Assembly (NCBI GenBank): GCA_964576535.1
Contig: CAZNWB010000004.1
Span: 12,701-76,700 of the forward strand
DNA length: 64,000 bases
Source of the DNA: 2-02-FULL-66-22 sp964576535
GTDB taxonomy: Bacteria; Methylomirabilota; Methylomirabilia; Methylomirabilales; 2-02-FULL-66-22
Direction: 5' to 3'
In this document: positions 8,088-16,519 of the stretch, piece by piece
How the letters are laid out: every line of letters starts with the position of its first letter
How positions within the stretch are numbered: position 1 is the first letter of the stretch
Translations under genes and position numbers: made by a program
The notes under the pieces: generated by a model
Databases searched by the model: none
Told to the model about the DNA's origin: nothing
Seen by the model: only the letters and a program-made list of their open reading frames with translations

Positions 8088-9176
8088 ATGGGCATGCTCT
8101 ATCAACGAGGCAACGTGTGGTGGGTGAAATACTACGTCAACGGGCGGGCGGTTCGGGAGAGCACGGCGACGGAGAAGGAGACCGAGGCCCGCCGCTTCCT
8201 GAAAGACCGAGAAGGCAAGGCGGCTATCGGGCAGCCGATCCTCCCCCGGGCGGACCGGATCCGCTACGAAGAGGCCGCCCAGGATCTCCGGACCCACTAT
8301 CAGGTCACGGGCACCCGGAACCTCGAGGAAGCCGAGGCCCGCTTGACGCACCTGGACGTCTTCTTCGGTCCGTACCGTCTCGCCCGGATCGGTCCCGCCG
8401 ACGCGATGGCCTACGTGGAGAAGCGACAGAAGGAGGCCGCGTCGAACGGCACGATCAACCGGGAGCTGGCGATTCTCGGCCGGATGCTCCGGCTGGCCTA
8501 CGAGAACGGGAAGCTCCTCCGGCTCCCCGTGCTCCGGCAGCTCAAGGAGAATCCCCCGCGGCACGGCTTCTTCGAGCGGGAGCAGTTCGAGGCCGTCCGC
8601 CGGCACCTGCCCGAGGATCTGCGGGTGGCCGTGACCATCGCCCACACCTTCGGCTGGCGGATGCAGAGCGAGGTATTGAGCCTTGAGCTCCGGCAGCTTG
8701 ACTTGGACTCCGGGACGCTCCGGCTCGACCCTGGGGCCACGAAGAACAACGAGGGCCGCGTGGTGTACCTCACGCCAGAGCTGACGGCCATGCTCCGGGC
8801 CCAGACGGACCGTGTGATGCGTCTCATGCGGGAGCGAGGCGCCGTGATCCCGTACCTGTTCCCCCATCTCGAGGGGTGCCACCAGGGGAAGGCACGGCGG
8901 GACTTCCGGAAGGTCTGGAAGACGGCCTGCAAGTGGGGTGGCTGCTCCGGGATGCTCCGACACGACTTCCGGCGGACGGCGGTCCGGAACATGGTCAACG
9001 CCGGGGTCCCGGAGCGGGTGGCCATGGCGGTCACGGGGCACAAGACCCGGGCCGTGTTCGACCGCTACCATATCGTCAGCCCGGGCGACCTCCAAGAGGT
9101 GGCCCGTAAGCTCACGGGCACAATTTCGGGCACAGTGGGCATTTCTCAGCTTGACGGACAATCTGCAAGTGGTTAA
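8088..9176 (+). CDS. int: Tyrosine site-specific integrase
   Basis: 362 residues, a full-length phage-type tyrosine recombinase. The N-terminal part is an arm-binding/core-binding region. The catalytic domain shows Arg191 (FGWRMQSE), Lys219 (ATKNNEGR), His292-x-x-Arg295 (LRHDFRRT), His318 (TGHKT) and the nucleophile Tyr327 (FDRYHI). All active-site residues are present. Its stop codon is only 12 bases from the 5' end of tRNA-Pro on the same strand, so that tRNA is very likely the attachment site. The element therefore lies on the 5' side of the tRNA. Confidence 0.93.
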   Translation: MGMLYQRGNVWWVKYYVNGRAVRESTATEKETEARRFLKDREGKAAIGQPILPRADRIRYEEAAQDLRTHYQVTGTRNLEEAEARLTHLDVFFGPYRLARIGPADAMAYVEKRQKEAASNGTINRELAILGRMLRLAYENGKLLRLPVLRQLKENPPRHGFFEREQFEAVRRHLPEDLRVAVTIAHTFGWRMQSEVLSLELRQLDLDSGTLRLDPGATKNNEGRVVYLTPELTAMLRAQTDRVMRLMRERGAVIPYLFPHLEGCHQGKARRDFRKVWKTACKWGGCSGMLRHDFRRTAVRNMVNAGVPERVAMAVTGHKTRAVFDRYHIVSPGDLQEVARKLTGTISGTVGISQLDGQSASG

Positions 9177-9179
9177 TAT
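9151..9179 (+). promoter_or_regulatory. Promoter for tRNA-Pro inside the integrase 3' end
   Basis: TTGACG (9151-9156) and TAATAT (9174-9179) are separated by exactly 17 bases. The predicted start point is about 9186, three bases before the tRNA. The -10 box contains the integrase stop codon TAA. If the attachment core lies in the tRNA 5' end, the element itself supplies the promoter that keeps the tRNA expressed. Confidence 0.65.
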
Positions 9180-9188
9180 GCTTGCATT

Positions 9189-9265
9189 CGGGGCGTGGCG
9201 CAGCCTGGTAGCGCACTGGCATGGGGGGCCAGGGGTCAGCGGTTCGAATCCGCTCGCCCCGACCA
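9189..9265 (+). tRNA. tRNA-Pro (GGG anticodon)
   Basis: 77 bases including an encoded CCA. The acceptor CGGGGCG pairs with CGCCCCG. The anticodon stem CTGGC/GCCAG encloses a loop with GGG, and the T arm reads AGCGG-TTCGAAT-CCGCT. It is the probable integration site of the element to its left. Its 5' half is almost identical to that of the second tRNA-Pro at 10962. Confidence 0.95.
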
Positions 9266-9346
9266 ATTTCGTCGCGACGACTGACAGGCATCCCTCCGCT
9301 GGATTTCTCAATCCTTCACCATCGGATACAAGAGGTTGGGAGGGCG

Positions 9347-10129
9347 ATGGGACGGGAAGAGCGTCCCCTGATCCTGGTCTGCAATGACGACGGCATCGGG
9401 GCCGAGGGCCTGCGCGTGCTGGTGGAAAGCGTTCGCCCGCTGGGCGAGGTGGTGGTCGTGGCCCCGGACCGCGAGCGGAGCGCGACCGGACATTCGCTGA
9501 CGCTCAACCGGCCGCTGCGCGCCTCCCACCTGGACGAAGGCTGGTACAGCGTGGATGGGACGCCCACGGATTGCATCACCCTGGCGGTCATGGCCTTGCT
9601 GCCGCGGCGACCGCACCTGGTGGCTACGGGGATCAATCACGGCTCCAACATGGGCGACGACGTGACCTATTCCGGGACGGTGGCCTCCGCCTTCGAAGCG
9701 ACCTTGCAGGGAATCCCGGCCTTCGCGATGTCGCTGGCTGGCGACGGCGAGTACGATTTTCGAGGGGCCGGGGTGTTCGCCCGCCGGCTGGCGGAAGATA
9801 TCTTGGAGCGGGGGCTGCCGCGAGACACTCTGCTGAACGTGAATGTGCCCAATCTCGCGCCCGACGCTATCCGTGGCGTGGCCGTCACTCGCCAGGGCCG
9901 CCGCGTCTACAGCGAGACCGTGGTTCGCAAGATTGACCCGCGCGGCAAGGCCTACTACTGGATCGGGGGGATCGAACCCACGTGGGAGCGCCTGGGAGAC
10001 ACGGATTACGACGCGGTGACCAGCGGGTGGATCTCCGTGACCCCGCTTCACCTGGACCTCACGAATCACCGGGCCATCGACGAGCTGAAGGCCCGACGCC
10101 TGTCCATGAACGGCGAATCCCTGGCGTGA
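9347..10129 (+). CDS. surE: 5'-nucleotidase SurE
   Basis: 260 residues from the ATG at 9347 (AGAGGTTGGGAGGGCG upstream); the longer reading frame would start inside the tRNA. SurE hydrolyses nucleoside 5'-monophosphates and short polyphosphates using a divalent metal. The metal site is visible: NDDG (Asp14, Asp15), Ser in RSATGHS, and Asn in GINHGSN. The conserved VDGTPTDC segment is also present. The neighbouring pcm is a classical partner in stationary-phase repair loci. It is the first chromosomal gene after the integrated element. Confidence 0.95.
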   Translation: MGREERPLILVCNDDGIGAEGLRVLVESVRPLGEVVVVAPDRERSATGHSLTLNRPLRASHLDEGWYSVDGTPTDCITLAVMALLPRRPHLVATGINHGSNMGDDVTYSGTVASAFEATLQGIPAFAMSLAGDGEYDFRGAGVFARRLAEDILERGLPRDTLLNVNVPNLAPDAIRGVAVTRQGRRVYSETVVRKIDPRGKAYYWIGGIEPTWERLGDTDYDAVTSGWISVTPLHLDLTNHRAIDELKARRLSMNGESLA

Positions 10130-10238
10130 GCCCGCGGAATCCAAAACCCGTCCGCCCAGCATGACGGGTGGCCGCAGGGAGGAGAATGGGGCTTTCCTTC
10201 GTGCCGGGGTTGTGCTAAGGTCCGCTCCTGAGGTGTCG

Positions 10239-10883
10239 ATGGAATTCGCCATCCCCAGGGAGCGCATGGTCACAGAGCAAGTCACCCGCCGGGGAGTCCG
10301 GGACGCGCGGGTGCTGCGGGCCATGGGCAAAGTTCCCCGGCATCGCTTTGTGGAAGAGGCCCTGAGCGGCCGGGCATACGGCGATTACCCGCTCCCCATC
10401 GGGGAGCGGCAAACCATCTCTCAGCCCTACATGGTCGCCTTGATGACCGAGGCGCTGGAGCTGGTCGGGCACGAGCGGGTCCTGGAGATCGGGACAGGAT
10501 CCGGATACCAAACGGCGATCCTGGCCGAGCTGTGCAGCAAGGTATATTCGATCGAGCGTATCAAGGGCCTGGCCGATCGGGCCATCCGGATGCTCGATAG
10601 CCTGGGCTATTACACCGTGCTCGTGCGGGTGGGGGATGGCTCCCTGGGCTGGCGGGAAGAGGCGCCGTTCGACGCCATCTTGGTCACCGCGGCGGCCCCC
10701 ACGATTCCCGACGCCCTGGTGGAGCAGTTGAGCCCCAAGGGTCGGCTCGTCGTGCCCGTTGGGGATGCCTACAGCCAGGAGCTCCGGAAGGGGGTCAAGG
10801 AAGACGAGGGAATGCGTTGGACCGACCTGGGTGGGTGCGTGTTCGTCAAGCTGATCGGTAACCAGGGGTGGTCCACGGATTGA
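10239..10883 (+). CDS. pcm: Protein-L-isoaspartate O-methyltransferase
   Basis: 214 residues from the ATG at 10239. It methylates isoaspartyl residues in damaged proteins using S-adenosylmethionine. Visible motifs are QTISQPYMVA near the N-terminus, the SAM-binding LEIGTGSGYQTA, and the later LVTAAAPTIP and GRLVVPVG segments of the PCMT family. Length matches the family. It follows surE by about 110 bases, a common repair-gene pair. Confidence 0.95.
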   Translation: MEFAIPRERMVTEQVTRRGVRDARVLRAMGKVPRHRFVEEALSGRAYGDYPLPIGERQTISQPYMVALMTEALELVGHERVLEIGTGSGYQTAILAELCSKVYSIERIKGLADRAIRMLDSLGYYTVLVRVGDGSLGWREEAPFDAILVTAAAPTIPDALVEQLSPKGRLVVPVGDAYSQELRKGVKEDEGMRWTDLGGCVFVKLIGNQGWSTD

Positions 10884-10960
10884 GGCGAGGGAATCCTGAG
10901 CGACCGATCCCAACCGGGAAGACGACCACTCGCGTCTGGCGTGTGGTGCAGAAACGAATG

Positions 10961-11038
<78 letters not shown>

Positions 11039-11153
11039 CTCCTGTACGGCCCGTTGTCTTGATCGTGGAGGACCCGACGAACCCAGCCTCGCCGATGAGG
11101 CGGCGCCACACGTGGGACGGACGTTGGCGAAGGCAGGGGATGTGCGGGTGGAG

Positions 11154-11186
11154 GGCAAGCCGGACCACGGCTTGCCTTTCGTTTTT
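11154..11186 (+). terminator. Rho-independent terminator after tRNA-Pro
   Basis: A perfect 9-base-pair stem (GGCAAGCCG / CGGCTTGCC) with a 5-base loop is followed by TTTCGTTTTT on the plus strand. It is placed to end transcription from the tRNA-Pro just before the acylphosphatase gene. Confidence 0.8.
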
Positions 11187-11208
11187 CCCTGCATGCCGTT
11201 TCTCGGCG

Positions 11209-11526
11209 ATGGGTGCTGATCCACCCGCCTTCGCTCCCGGGGAGCGCACGGCGTCCCTGGAGGTGCAGGTGCGGGGCCGAGTGCAGGGCGTCGGGTTCCG
11301 GTACTTCACCCTGGAGGTTGCGCGCCGGCTCAACCTCAGCGGCTGCGTGATGAACCTGCGAGACGGAGGCGTGCGGGTCTACGCGGAAGGCCCTCGGGAT
11401 TCGCTGGAGGAATTCCTGAACACGCTCCAGCGGGGGCCGGGCGGCGCCCGCGTGCGGGAGGTGCAACCCTCCTGGGGAACAGCCAGCGGGCAGTATTCGA
11501 GCTTCAGCATCCAACCCACACAGTGA
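11209..11526 (+). CDS. Acylphosphatase
   Basis: 105 residues from the ATG at 11209, which lies just after the tRNA terminator; the longer frame would begin in the tRNA. It hydrolyses carboxyl-phosphate bonds such as those in acetyl- or carbamoyl-phosphate. The family signature GRVQGVGFRYFT supplies the catalytic Arg, and GCVMNLRDGGVRVYAEG supplies the catalytic Asn. Size is typical. Confidence 0.93.
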   Translation: MGADPPAFAPGERTASLEVQVRGRVQGVGFRYFTLEVARRLNLSGCVMNLRDGGVRVYAEGPRDSLEEFLNTLQRGPGGARVREVQPSWGTASGQYSSFSIQPTQ

Positions 11527-11554
11527 GTGCCACACACTGAATGGAGGGAGCGCC

Positions 11555-12076
11555 GTGGCGGTGGACGACCTGAAACGCCGGATCCGGGACATCCCAGATT
11601 TTCCGAAGCCGGGAGTTCTCTTCCGCGACATCACGCCGCTGCTCGCGGATGGGAGGGCCTTTAGGCAGGCCATCGACCACCTCGGAGGGCGTTACCTGGA
11701 CAAGAAGGTCGATGTCGTGGTGGGAGTGGAGGCGCGCGGTTTCATCATGGGAGCCGCCCTGGCATACAAGCTGGGGGCCGGAAACATCCTGATCCGCAAG
11801 TCGGGGAAATTGCCATACAAGACTCACCGCACGACCTATGCCCTGGAGTACGGCACCGACACCCTGGAGATCCACCAGGACGCCTTTAAACCGGGGCAGC
11901 GGGTTCTGCTTGCAGACGACCTCTTGGCGACCGGCGGGACGATCTCTGCGGCCGTGGACTTGGTGCACCAGCTCGGTGGGGAGATCGTGGAGTTGGCGTT
12001 TCTCATCGAGCTGACGGCGCTGAAAGGCCGCGAAAGGTTGAAGGACTACTCGGTCTTTTCACTCATTCAGTATTGA
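11555..12076 (+). CDS. apt: Adenine phosphoribosyltransferase
   Basis: 173 residues, GTG start at 11555 with GGAGGG upstream. It salvages adenine to AMP using PRPP. The PRPP-binding motif LLADDLLATGGT and the N-terminal IPDFPKPGVLFRDITPLL signature are both diagnostic of type-1 Apt. VEARGFIMG is also conserved. The length matches the family. Confidence 0.96.
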   Translation: MAVDDLKRRIRDIPDFPKPGVLFRDITPLLADGRAFRQAIDHLGGRYLDKKVDVVVGVEARGFIMGAALAYKLGAGNILIRKSGKLPYKTHRTTYALEYGTDTLEIHQDAFKPGQRVLLADDLLATGGTISAAVDLVHQLGGEIVELAFLIELTALKGRERLKDYSVFSLIQY

Positions 12077-12118
12077 GGCCGCGCTGGCCAACAGCCGCGA
12101 GTCTCCTGGCTCGGTCCT

Positions 12119-12195
12119 GGCCCTGTAGTTCAGATGGACAGAACGAGGGCGTCCTAAGCCCTGCGTCGGGGGTTCGAGTCCCTCCAGGGCCGCCA
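12119..12195 (+). tRNA. tRNA-Arg (CCT anticodon)
   Basis: 77 bases with encoded CCA. Acceptor GGCCCTG/CAGGGCC, discriminator G. Anticodon stem AGGGC/GCCCT around GTCCTAA gives CCT. T arm GGGGG-TTCGAGT-CCCTC. Confidence 0.93.
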
Positions 12196-12273
12196 TCAGC
12201 GTGATGAACACGGCCCGCTGTCCCCGCGAACGAGGCCGTGTGCCCCCTGTGACGAACTGCATGGAGTTGCCGA

Positions 12274-12957
12274 GTGGCGGGCGCAATCACCAAGCAAGAG
12301 ATACGGCGTAACCTTCTGGCTGAATGGCTGACAGCGGCGGTCCGGCTTGTCCAGGCCCGTCGGACAACGGTGCTGGCTGCTGTGGTTGCCGCCGCGCTGC
12401 TGGGTGGCGCGGGCGGTGGGTATTGGTGGTATCACGAGCGACAGGAGGCCGACGCCGCCCGTGCCCTGGCTGGCGCGTATGCGGTGTTGCGCGGGGAGCA
12501 AGCGGGGAAGCCGGGGACGCAGGAAGAGGCCATCAAGGGATTCCGCGCCGTCGCGGAGCAGCACCGGGGAACCCGAGCCGCAGAGGAAAGCCTCATCGCT
12601 GTGGGCAATCTGCAGTACGATGCGGGGAAAACGGATGAGGCGCTGGCAAGCTACAGCGAATACCTGACCGCATATCCTCGCGGTCGATTCCGGCTGATGG
12701 CGGCCCTCGGGAATGCCTACGCCCAGGAAGCCAAAGGCGACCTCCAGGGCGCAGCGCAAACCCTCTCCGAGGCGCTGGATCGGGACCGGGAAAATCCCCT
12801 GGCAGGGGAGGCGTACATGAGCCTGGCCCGAGTCTACGAGGGATTGAAGAAGGCGGAAGATGCCATGCGAGTCTACGAGCAGGTCGTCGAAAGGTTCAGC
12901 CAAACGAACTGGGCCCAACTGGCGCTTCAACGGATGACTGCTCTCAAGGCGAAGTAA
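12274..12957 (+). CDS. Membrane-anchored TPR protein (YfgM-like)
   Basis: 227 residues, GTG start at 12274. A short cytoplasmic N-terminus is followed by one transmembrane segment (about 33-52) and then a periplasmic region with at least three tetratricopeptide-like repeats (around 75-225, for example YDAGKTDEALASYSEYL and YEGLKKAEDAMRVYEQV). This architecture matches the YfgM family, which acts beside the Sec translocon and in envelope chaperone networks in E. coli. No BamB or EngA homologue neighbours it here, so the role is by similarity only. Confidence 0.7.
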   Translation: MAGAITKQEIRRNLLAEWLTAAVRLVQARRTTVLAAVVAAALLGGAGGGYWWYHERQEADAARALAGAYAVLRGEQAGKPGTQEEAIKGFRAVAEQHRGTRAAEESLIAVGNLQYDAGKTDEALASYSEYLTAYPRGRFRLMAALGNAYAQEAKGDLQGAAQTLSEALDRDRENPLAGEAYMSLARVYEGLKKAEDAMRVYEQVVERFSQTNWAQLALQRMTALKAK

Positions 12958-13614
12958 CCTCCGCGTTCGTCGCTTTGCCCCTTCCCTTTAGTATCCCCGC
13001 GGGCTGAATTCTCCACTTCCGGTTGTCGCTGACAATGTGTCTGACGTTATCAAGCAGTGCCTGATCTTCCAGTGAAACAGCTCAACCAGAAATAAACCCA
13101 AAGAAACAATATGTTACGAAAAGAGACAAGGTAATAACTGGAAGTATTTGCTGTGTATATGCAAGAAGCCTCTGAAGGAAGGACCTGTCCTTCAAGGAGA
13201 GTCAGAGCTATTTCCGGGGAGATAGCCGAGCAACCGGATGAGCCTTGCGGAGGTCGGGTGAATCTAGGCGAGAGCATTGGGCTGGCAGAATTACGGTCGA
13301 GATCGAAATGTCAGGCGAATTCATGAAGGAGTCATGGGGGATAGGAACGAGGGTGTCCTGGAAAGGCGTCGGCAGTAAACCGGGGCTGGGATCCTGATCC
13401 ATGCGAGAGAAGCATCAGAGGAGATGGCTACGCAGGAGGCTCGACGCAATGGCATTCCAGTATTATCTTCCGATAAGGAGTATTATGTGAACTACAGCAA
13501 TCAGAACCCAACTCCTCAAATCATCCCACTCCACCCACGTTCCCCTTCGACACTTTCACCCAATTTTGCTCCCTCAACACTCCTCCACACACCTCCGCAC
13601 TTCTCGCCGGCCCA
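12958..13614. other. Gene-free AT-richer intergenic region
   Basis: About 650 bases between convergent genes hold no convincing coding sequence. Short frames on both strands lack ribosome binding sites and codon bias. Base composition is more AT-rich than the surroundings, especially 13020-13180. Possible local stems occur near 13180-13300 but no known RNA family is recognised. Confidence 0.5.
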
Positions 13615-14175
13615 TCACGGAAGATTGCGGAACGGGCTCCCGTACGCATCCCACAGGGTAAGGCCGGGGGACCCGTCCGCCAGCACCCGGAGCCACGCGC
13701 GTGACTCTCGGGTCTCGTCGAACAGTGCCAACCCCCCCGTTCCATCTGCCAGAACGTTCAGCCATGCCCGCGCGTTGCCGTTCTGGTCATAGACAAGCAG
13801 CCCCGCCAGACCGTCCCCCTGGACGTTCAACAGGGTCCGAGTCTGGCCCGCCTGGTCGGATAAAACCAGCCCCGGGGTGCCATCGGTCAATACCCGCAGC
13901 CAGGCGCGGGGCGCACCGCCTGGGTCGTAGAAGGACAGACCCACGGCGCCGTTGTCGAATGCCCGCAGCAGAGCGCGAACCTGCCCGCCGCGATCGCGCA
14001 CGACGAAGGCCTCTGCTTCGACCGTCCGTCTTTGAGCCCGCGCCTGTCCCATCAGTGCGAGGGCGGCGATCCCGAGCACAAGGACCACCGCTGCCCGCTT
14101 CAAGCGGCGGTTCTCCCGTTCCACCCGCTGCAGCCGTCTCTCCAAGGATCGAAACCCTGTCGTCTGCGAGGTCAT
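13615..14175 (-). CDS. Envelope protein with 23-24-residue beta-type repeats
   Basis: 186 residues from the ATG at 14175, which has GGAGGG upstream. The N-terminus is a charged coiled coil (about 8-30) followed by a membrane anchor or signal (about 32-52). The rest consists of five or six tandem repeats of 23-24 residues. Each has an Arg-x-x-Leu core, a D-G or D-N turn, a G-L-x-L strand and a D-x-x-G turn (for example RAWLRVLTDGTPGLVLSDQA). The regular strand-turn pattern suggests a beta-solenoid or similar stacked fold on the outside of the inner membrane. Family not recognised by name. Confidence 0.7.
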   Translation of the reverse strand: MTSQTTGFRSLERRLQRVERENRRLKRAAVVLVLGIAALALMGQARAQRRTVEAEAFVVRDRGGQVRALLRAFDNGAVGLSFYDPGGAPRAWLRVLTDGTPGLVLSDQAGQTRTLLNVQGDGLAGLLVYDQNGNARAWLNVLADGTGGLALFDETRESRAWLRVLADGSPGLTLWDAYGSPFRNLP

Positions 14176-14372
14176 GATCCCGCCCTCCCTGCTGCAGGCA
14201 GCTCCCCGGATACCTGCATTCCATGTCCACTCCCGACGTCGCCTGCCCGCCTCCGCACGTCTGCTGGATTCATTGCCCACCTCGCTTCGGCAGTTTCGAC
14301 TCCCGCACACATCGGGGGCTTAGCCCGGATTATTCACGAATCTCCGCGACGCCCTCACCGGGTACCCCATGC

Positions 14373-14414
14373 GTGCCCTCTCCCACACCCAGGGGGTACC
14401 CGGGAGAGGGGCAC
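14373..14414. repeat. Palindrome, CCCTCTCCC-type
   Basis: GTGCCCTCTCCC (14373-14384) is mirrored by GGGAGAGGGGCAC (14402-14414), with further complementary GGTACCC runs around it. It follows the 3' end of the minus-strand tRNA-Met but lacks a T run, so it is more likely a dispersed palindrome of the type also found at 17239-17282 than a simple terminator. Confidence 0.6.
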
Positions 14415-14430
14415 ACTTGCGGAAAATTGA

Positions 14431-14506
14431 TGGTGGCGGCGGGTGGACTCGAACCACCGACATAGGGCTTATGAGACCCCCGCTCTACCGACTGAGCTAC
14501 GCCGCC
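14431..14506 (-). tRNA. tRNA-Met (CAT anticodon, elongator-type)
   Basis: 76 bases on the minus strand with encoded CCA. Acceptor GGCGGCG/CGCCGCC with discriminator A; anticodon loop CTCATAA. The paired first base shows it is not the initiator, which is found separately at 20427-20503. A tRNA-Ile2 (lysidine-modified CAT) cannot be excluded by eye. Confidence 0.9.
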
Positions 14507-14545
14507 ACGGGGCTTCCTGTAGGGTGAGAGAATGATGCCGCCCGC

Positions 14546-14574
14546 ATGATAGAAAAGCGACAGGGAGGTGTCAA
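14546..14574 (-). promoter_or_regulatory. Sigma-70-type promoter for tRNA-Met
   Basis: On the minus strand TTGACA (14569-14574) and TATCAT (14546-14551) are 17 bases apart, about 40 bases before the tRNA 5' end. A near-consensus promoter. Confidence 0.75.
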
Positions 14575-14613
14575 GGTCGGAGTGGGCAGGTTCAAACGCA
14601 GGCCGTCAGACTC

Positions 14614-15312
14614 TCATCGCTTCTGGGGCTGTCTCAGCTCTTCGAGCTGTTGCTGGAGTTCGTGACGCTCCCGCTCGAGATCCTTGGGCTCATAGTACTT
14701 TGGATCATAGATCCGCATGGCGTCGATCAACCAGAGGAGCCCATACATGGCAACGGCAATTGAGGCTGCGCTGACCAGAAGGATCAGCCCGCGGCGGAGC
14801 GCCCTGCGCGCCTGGAGATATCGCAGCGGTCTGAAGAATGCGCTTCGCCGATCCGCGGGGACAATGAACTGGACCCCATGCAGGAACCCCGATCCTTCCT
14901 GAAAGCGCGCCCACCGCACAATGCCTGTCTGGGGTGGGCCCTCATTCAGCGCCACACTCACTTCACTGTCTACATCCAGGGCCATGGGAAGCTGCAAGCG
15001 GACTCCGTCGAGACTGGCGTTTTCCGCCACACCCGTGAGGACGGCGCGTTCCCGACCTGGCGGGGTCACAGCGACGACCGCATTCACAGACATGGGCCAG
15101 CGGGGGGCGCGAGATCGTTCCGGGGCGGTGGTTCCTTCGGGCCCGTATCCGCGACGCCTCGGGCTGCTGGGGACAAACTGGTAGAACCGCGTTCCACACT
15201 GGACACAACGAAAGGGGAAGACGCGGAGCCACGTGAGTAGACGACGTTCCAGGACTCCCCGGCGGTGGGAGGAGCGGGCGTCATCCCCTCTGCATGCGGG
15301 GCAGATTACCAT
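14614..15312 (-). CDS. PilZ-domain membrane protein with N-terminal zinc ribbon
   Basis: 232 residues. The N-terminus has CPAC and CVQC pairs (zinc ribbon, residues 4-39). A PilZ-like beta-barrel follows (about 75-155; TGVAENASLDGVRLQLP corresponds to the usual N-x-S-x-x-G-x segment). Then come one transmembrane helix (about 177-196) and a Glu/Gln-rich coiled coil. The usual upstream RxxxR cyclic-di-GMP motif is not obvious, so ligand binding is uncertain. Likely an inner-membrane regulator or adaptor. Confidence 0.6.
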   Translation of the reverse strand: MVICPACRGDDARSSHRRGVLERRLLTWLRVFPFRCVQCGTRFYQFVPSSPRRRGYGPEGTTAPERSRAPRWPMSVNAVVAVTPPGRERAVLTGVAENASLDGVRLQLPMALDVDSEVSVALNEGPPQTGIVRWARFQEGSGFLHGVQFIVPADRRSAFFRPLRYLQARRALRRGLILLVSAASIAVAMYGLLWLIDAMRIYDPKYYEPKDLERERHELQQQLEELRQPQKR

Positions 15313-15438
15313 GTCCCGGTTTTCCCTTGCGTTGCGATCCCCTGCCCTGGGCCAGAAACCGGACAGATCCGCATGTATGTTAGCAAGCTTTCTGCCAGAA
15401 CCCCATGAAGAAAGCCGACGCAGAAGACCATTCCCCGA

Positions 15439-16398
15439 TCATGCACACAATGGAACCTCAACGCCGAGGCCCACGGCCCTGGCCCGCTCCAGGACCTTGT
15501 ATGCCACGGCCACATCCTGGATGGCCAGCCCATTGGATTTGAAGAGCGTCACCTCTTCCGCCCGCCGCCTTCCCGGAGCCTTCCCACAGACCACCGCTCC
15601 CAACTCGTGCATCCGCTCCCAGGCTGTGAGCCCCCGGGCCACCGGTGCCATCAGGTCGCCGGACTCGATCTGGGCATCCTCGAGCTGGTCCACCACAATC
15701 CGGTCGGCTCGACGGATTGTCTCGTCGTCCACCTCGCGCTTCTGGGCCATGTTCGATCCCGCCACGTTGAGGTGCTGCCCGGGCTCGACCAGGTGGCCGT
15801 CAAAGACCGGCTCTCGCGACGACGTGATGGTGATGACGATGTCCGCCCCTTTCACGACATCCACAGGCGCTGCAACCGGCCGGACCCCGCACCCCAGGAG
15901 CTTCTCCATATCCAGGCAGAAGCGTTGCCGGCGCTCACCATCTCGGCTGTAGGCCCGAACCTCTCGGATCGGCCGCACCGTGCACACCGCCTGGAGCTGC
16001 GTCCGGGCCTGGCGACCCGTCCCGAAAATCCCGACGATGCTGGCCTCGGCCCGGGCCAGATACTTAGTGGCCACCCCACTGGCGGCCCCGGTACGGATCT
16101 GCCCCAGTCGATCCGCTTCGATGATCCCGCGGAGATCCCCGGTCTCCGTGCTGAACAGGAGGACGACGAACCGGGCCTTCCCCGCCACTGCGCTATACGT
16201 CTTCAGGCCCATAACGCCCCAGGCCGGCATGCCACCCGCCATGACGTGCAGCACGCCGCTGGGAACGAAGACCCGCCGCCGCGGCTGGTTCGGTGCCCGG
16301 CCCTCGCCGTGCTGCCGAAGGACCTCCTCCACAGCCTCCAGGGCAGTGGGCATGTCCAGCAGGCGTTCGACATCGGATTCCCGCAGGAGCAACGCCAC
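15439..16398 (-). CDS. Ornithine cyclodeaminase/mu-crystallin family enzyme
   Basis: 319 residues, typical length for the family. These enzymes use NAD(P)(H) for deamination of ornithine, alanine dehydrogenation or reduction of cyclic imines. A Rossmann motif GIFGTGRQARTQL lies near the middle, and IRTGAASGVATKYLAR and NVAGSNMAQKREVD are conserved family segments. The substrate cannot be assigned because close relatives differ. It stands alone between the PilZ gene and the murU-like gene. Confidence 0.82.
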   Translation of the reverse strand: MALLLRESDVERLLDMPTALEAVEEVLRQHGEGRAPNQPRRRVFVPSGVLHVMAGGMPAWGVMGLKTYSAVAGKARFVVLLFSTETGDLRGIIEADRLGQIRTGAASGVATKYLARAEASIVGIFGTGRQARTQLQAVCTVRPIREVRAYSRDGERRQRFCLDMEKLLGCGVRPVAAPVDVVKGADIVITITSSREPVFDGHLVEPGQHLNVAGSNMAQKREVDDETIRRADRIVVDQLEDAQIESGDLMAPVARGLTAWERMHELGAVVCGKAPGRRRAEEVTLFKSNGLAIQDVAVAYKVLERARAVGLGVEVPLCA

Positions 16399-16519
16399 GA
16401 TGTTTCCCCCCGCCTCTCTCCCCTTCCCATCCCGTCTATCTAGAGGTTACAGCACCTGGAAACGCATGCAACCAAAAACTCTCTGGGAGCGGTGAGAGCC
16501 TAGCCTGATTCCCATCCAT

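Noticed and set aside
13424..13792. 122-residue plus-strand open frame
   Set aside because: Pro/Ser/His low complexity; its 3' half is antisense to the repeat protein and it has no ribosome binding site.
14373..14414. Terminator of tRNA-Met
   Set aside because: The stem is strong but no T run follows on the minus strand; treated as a dispersed palindrome.
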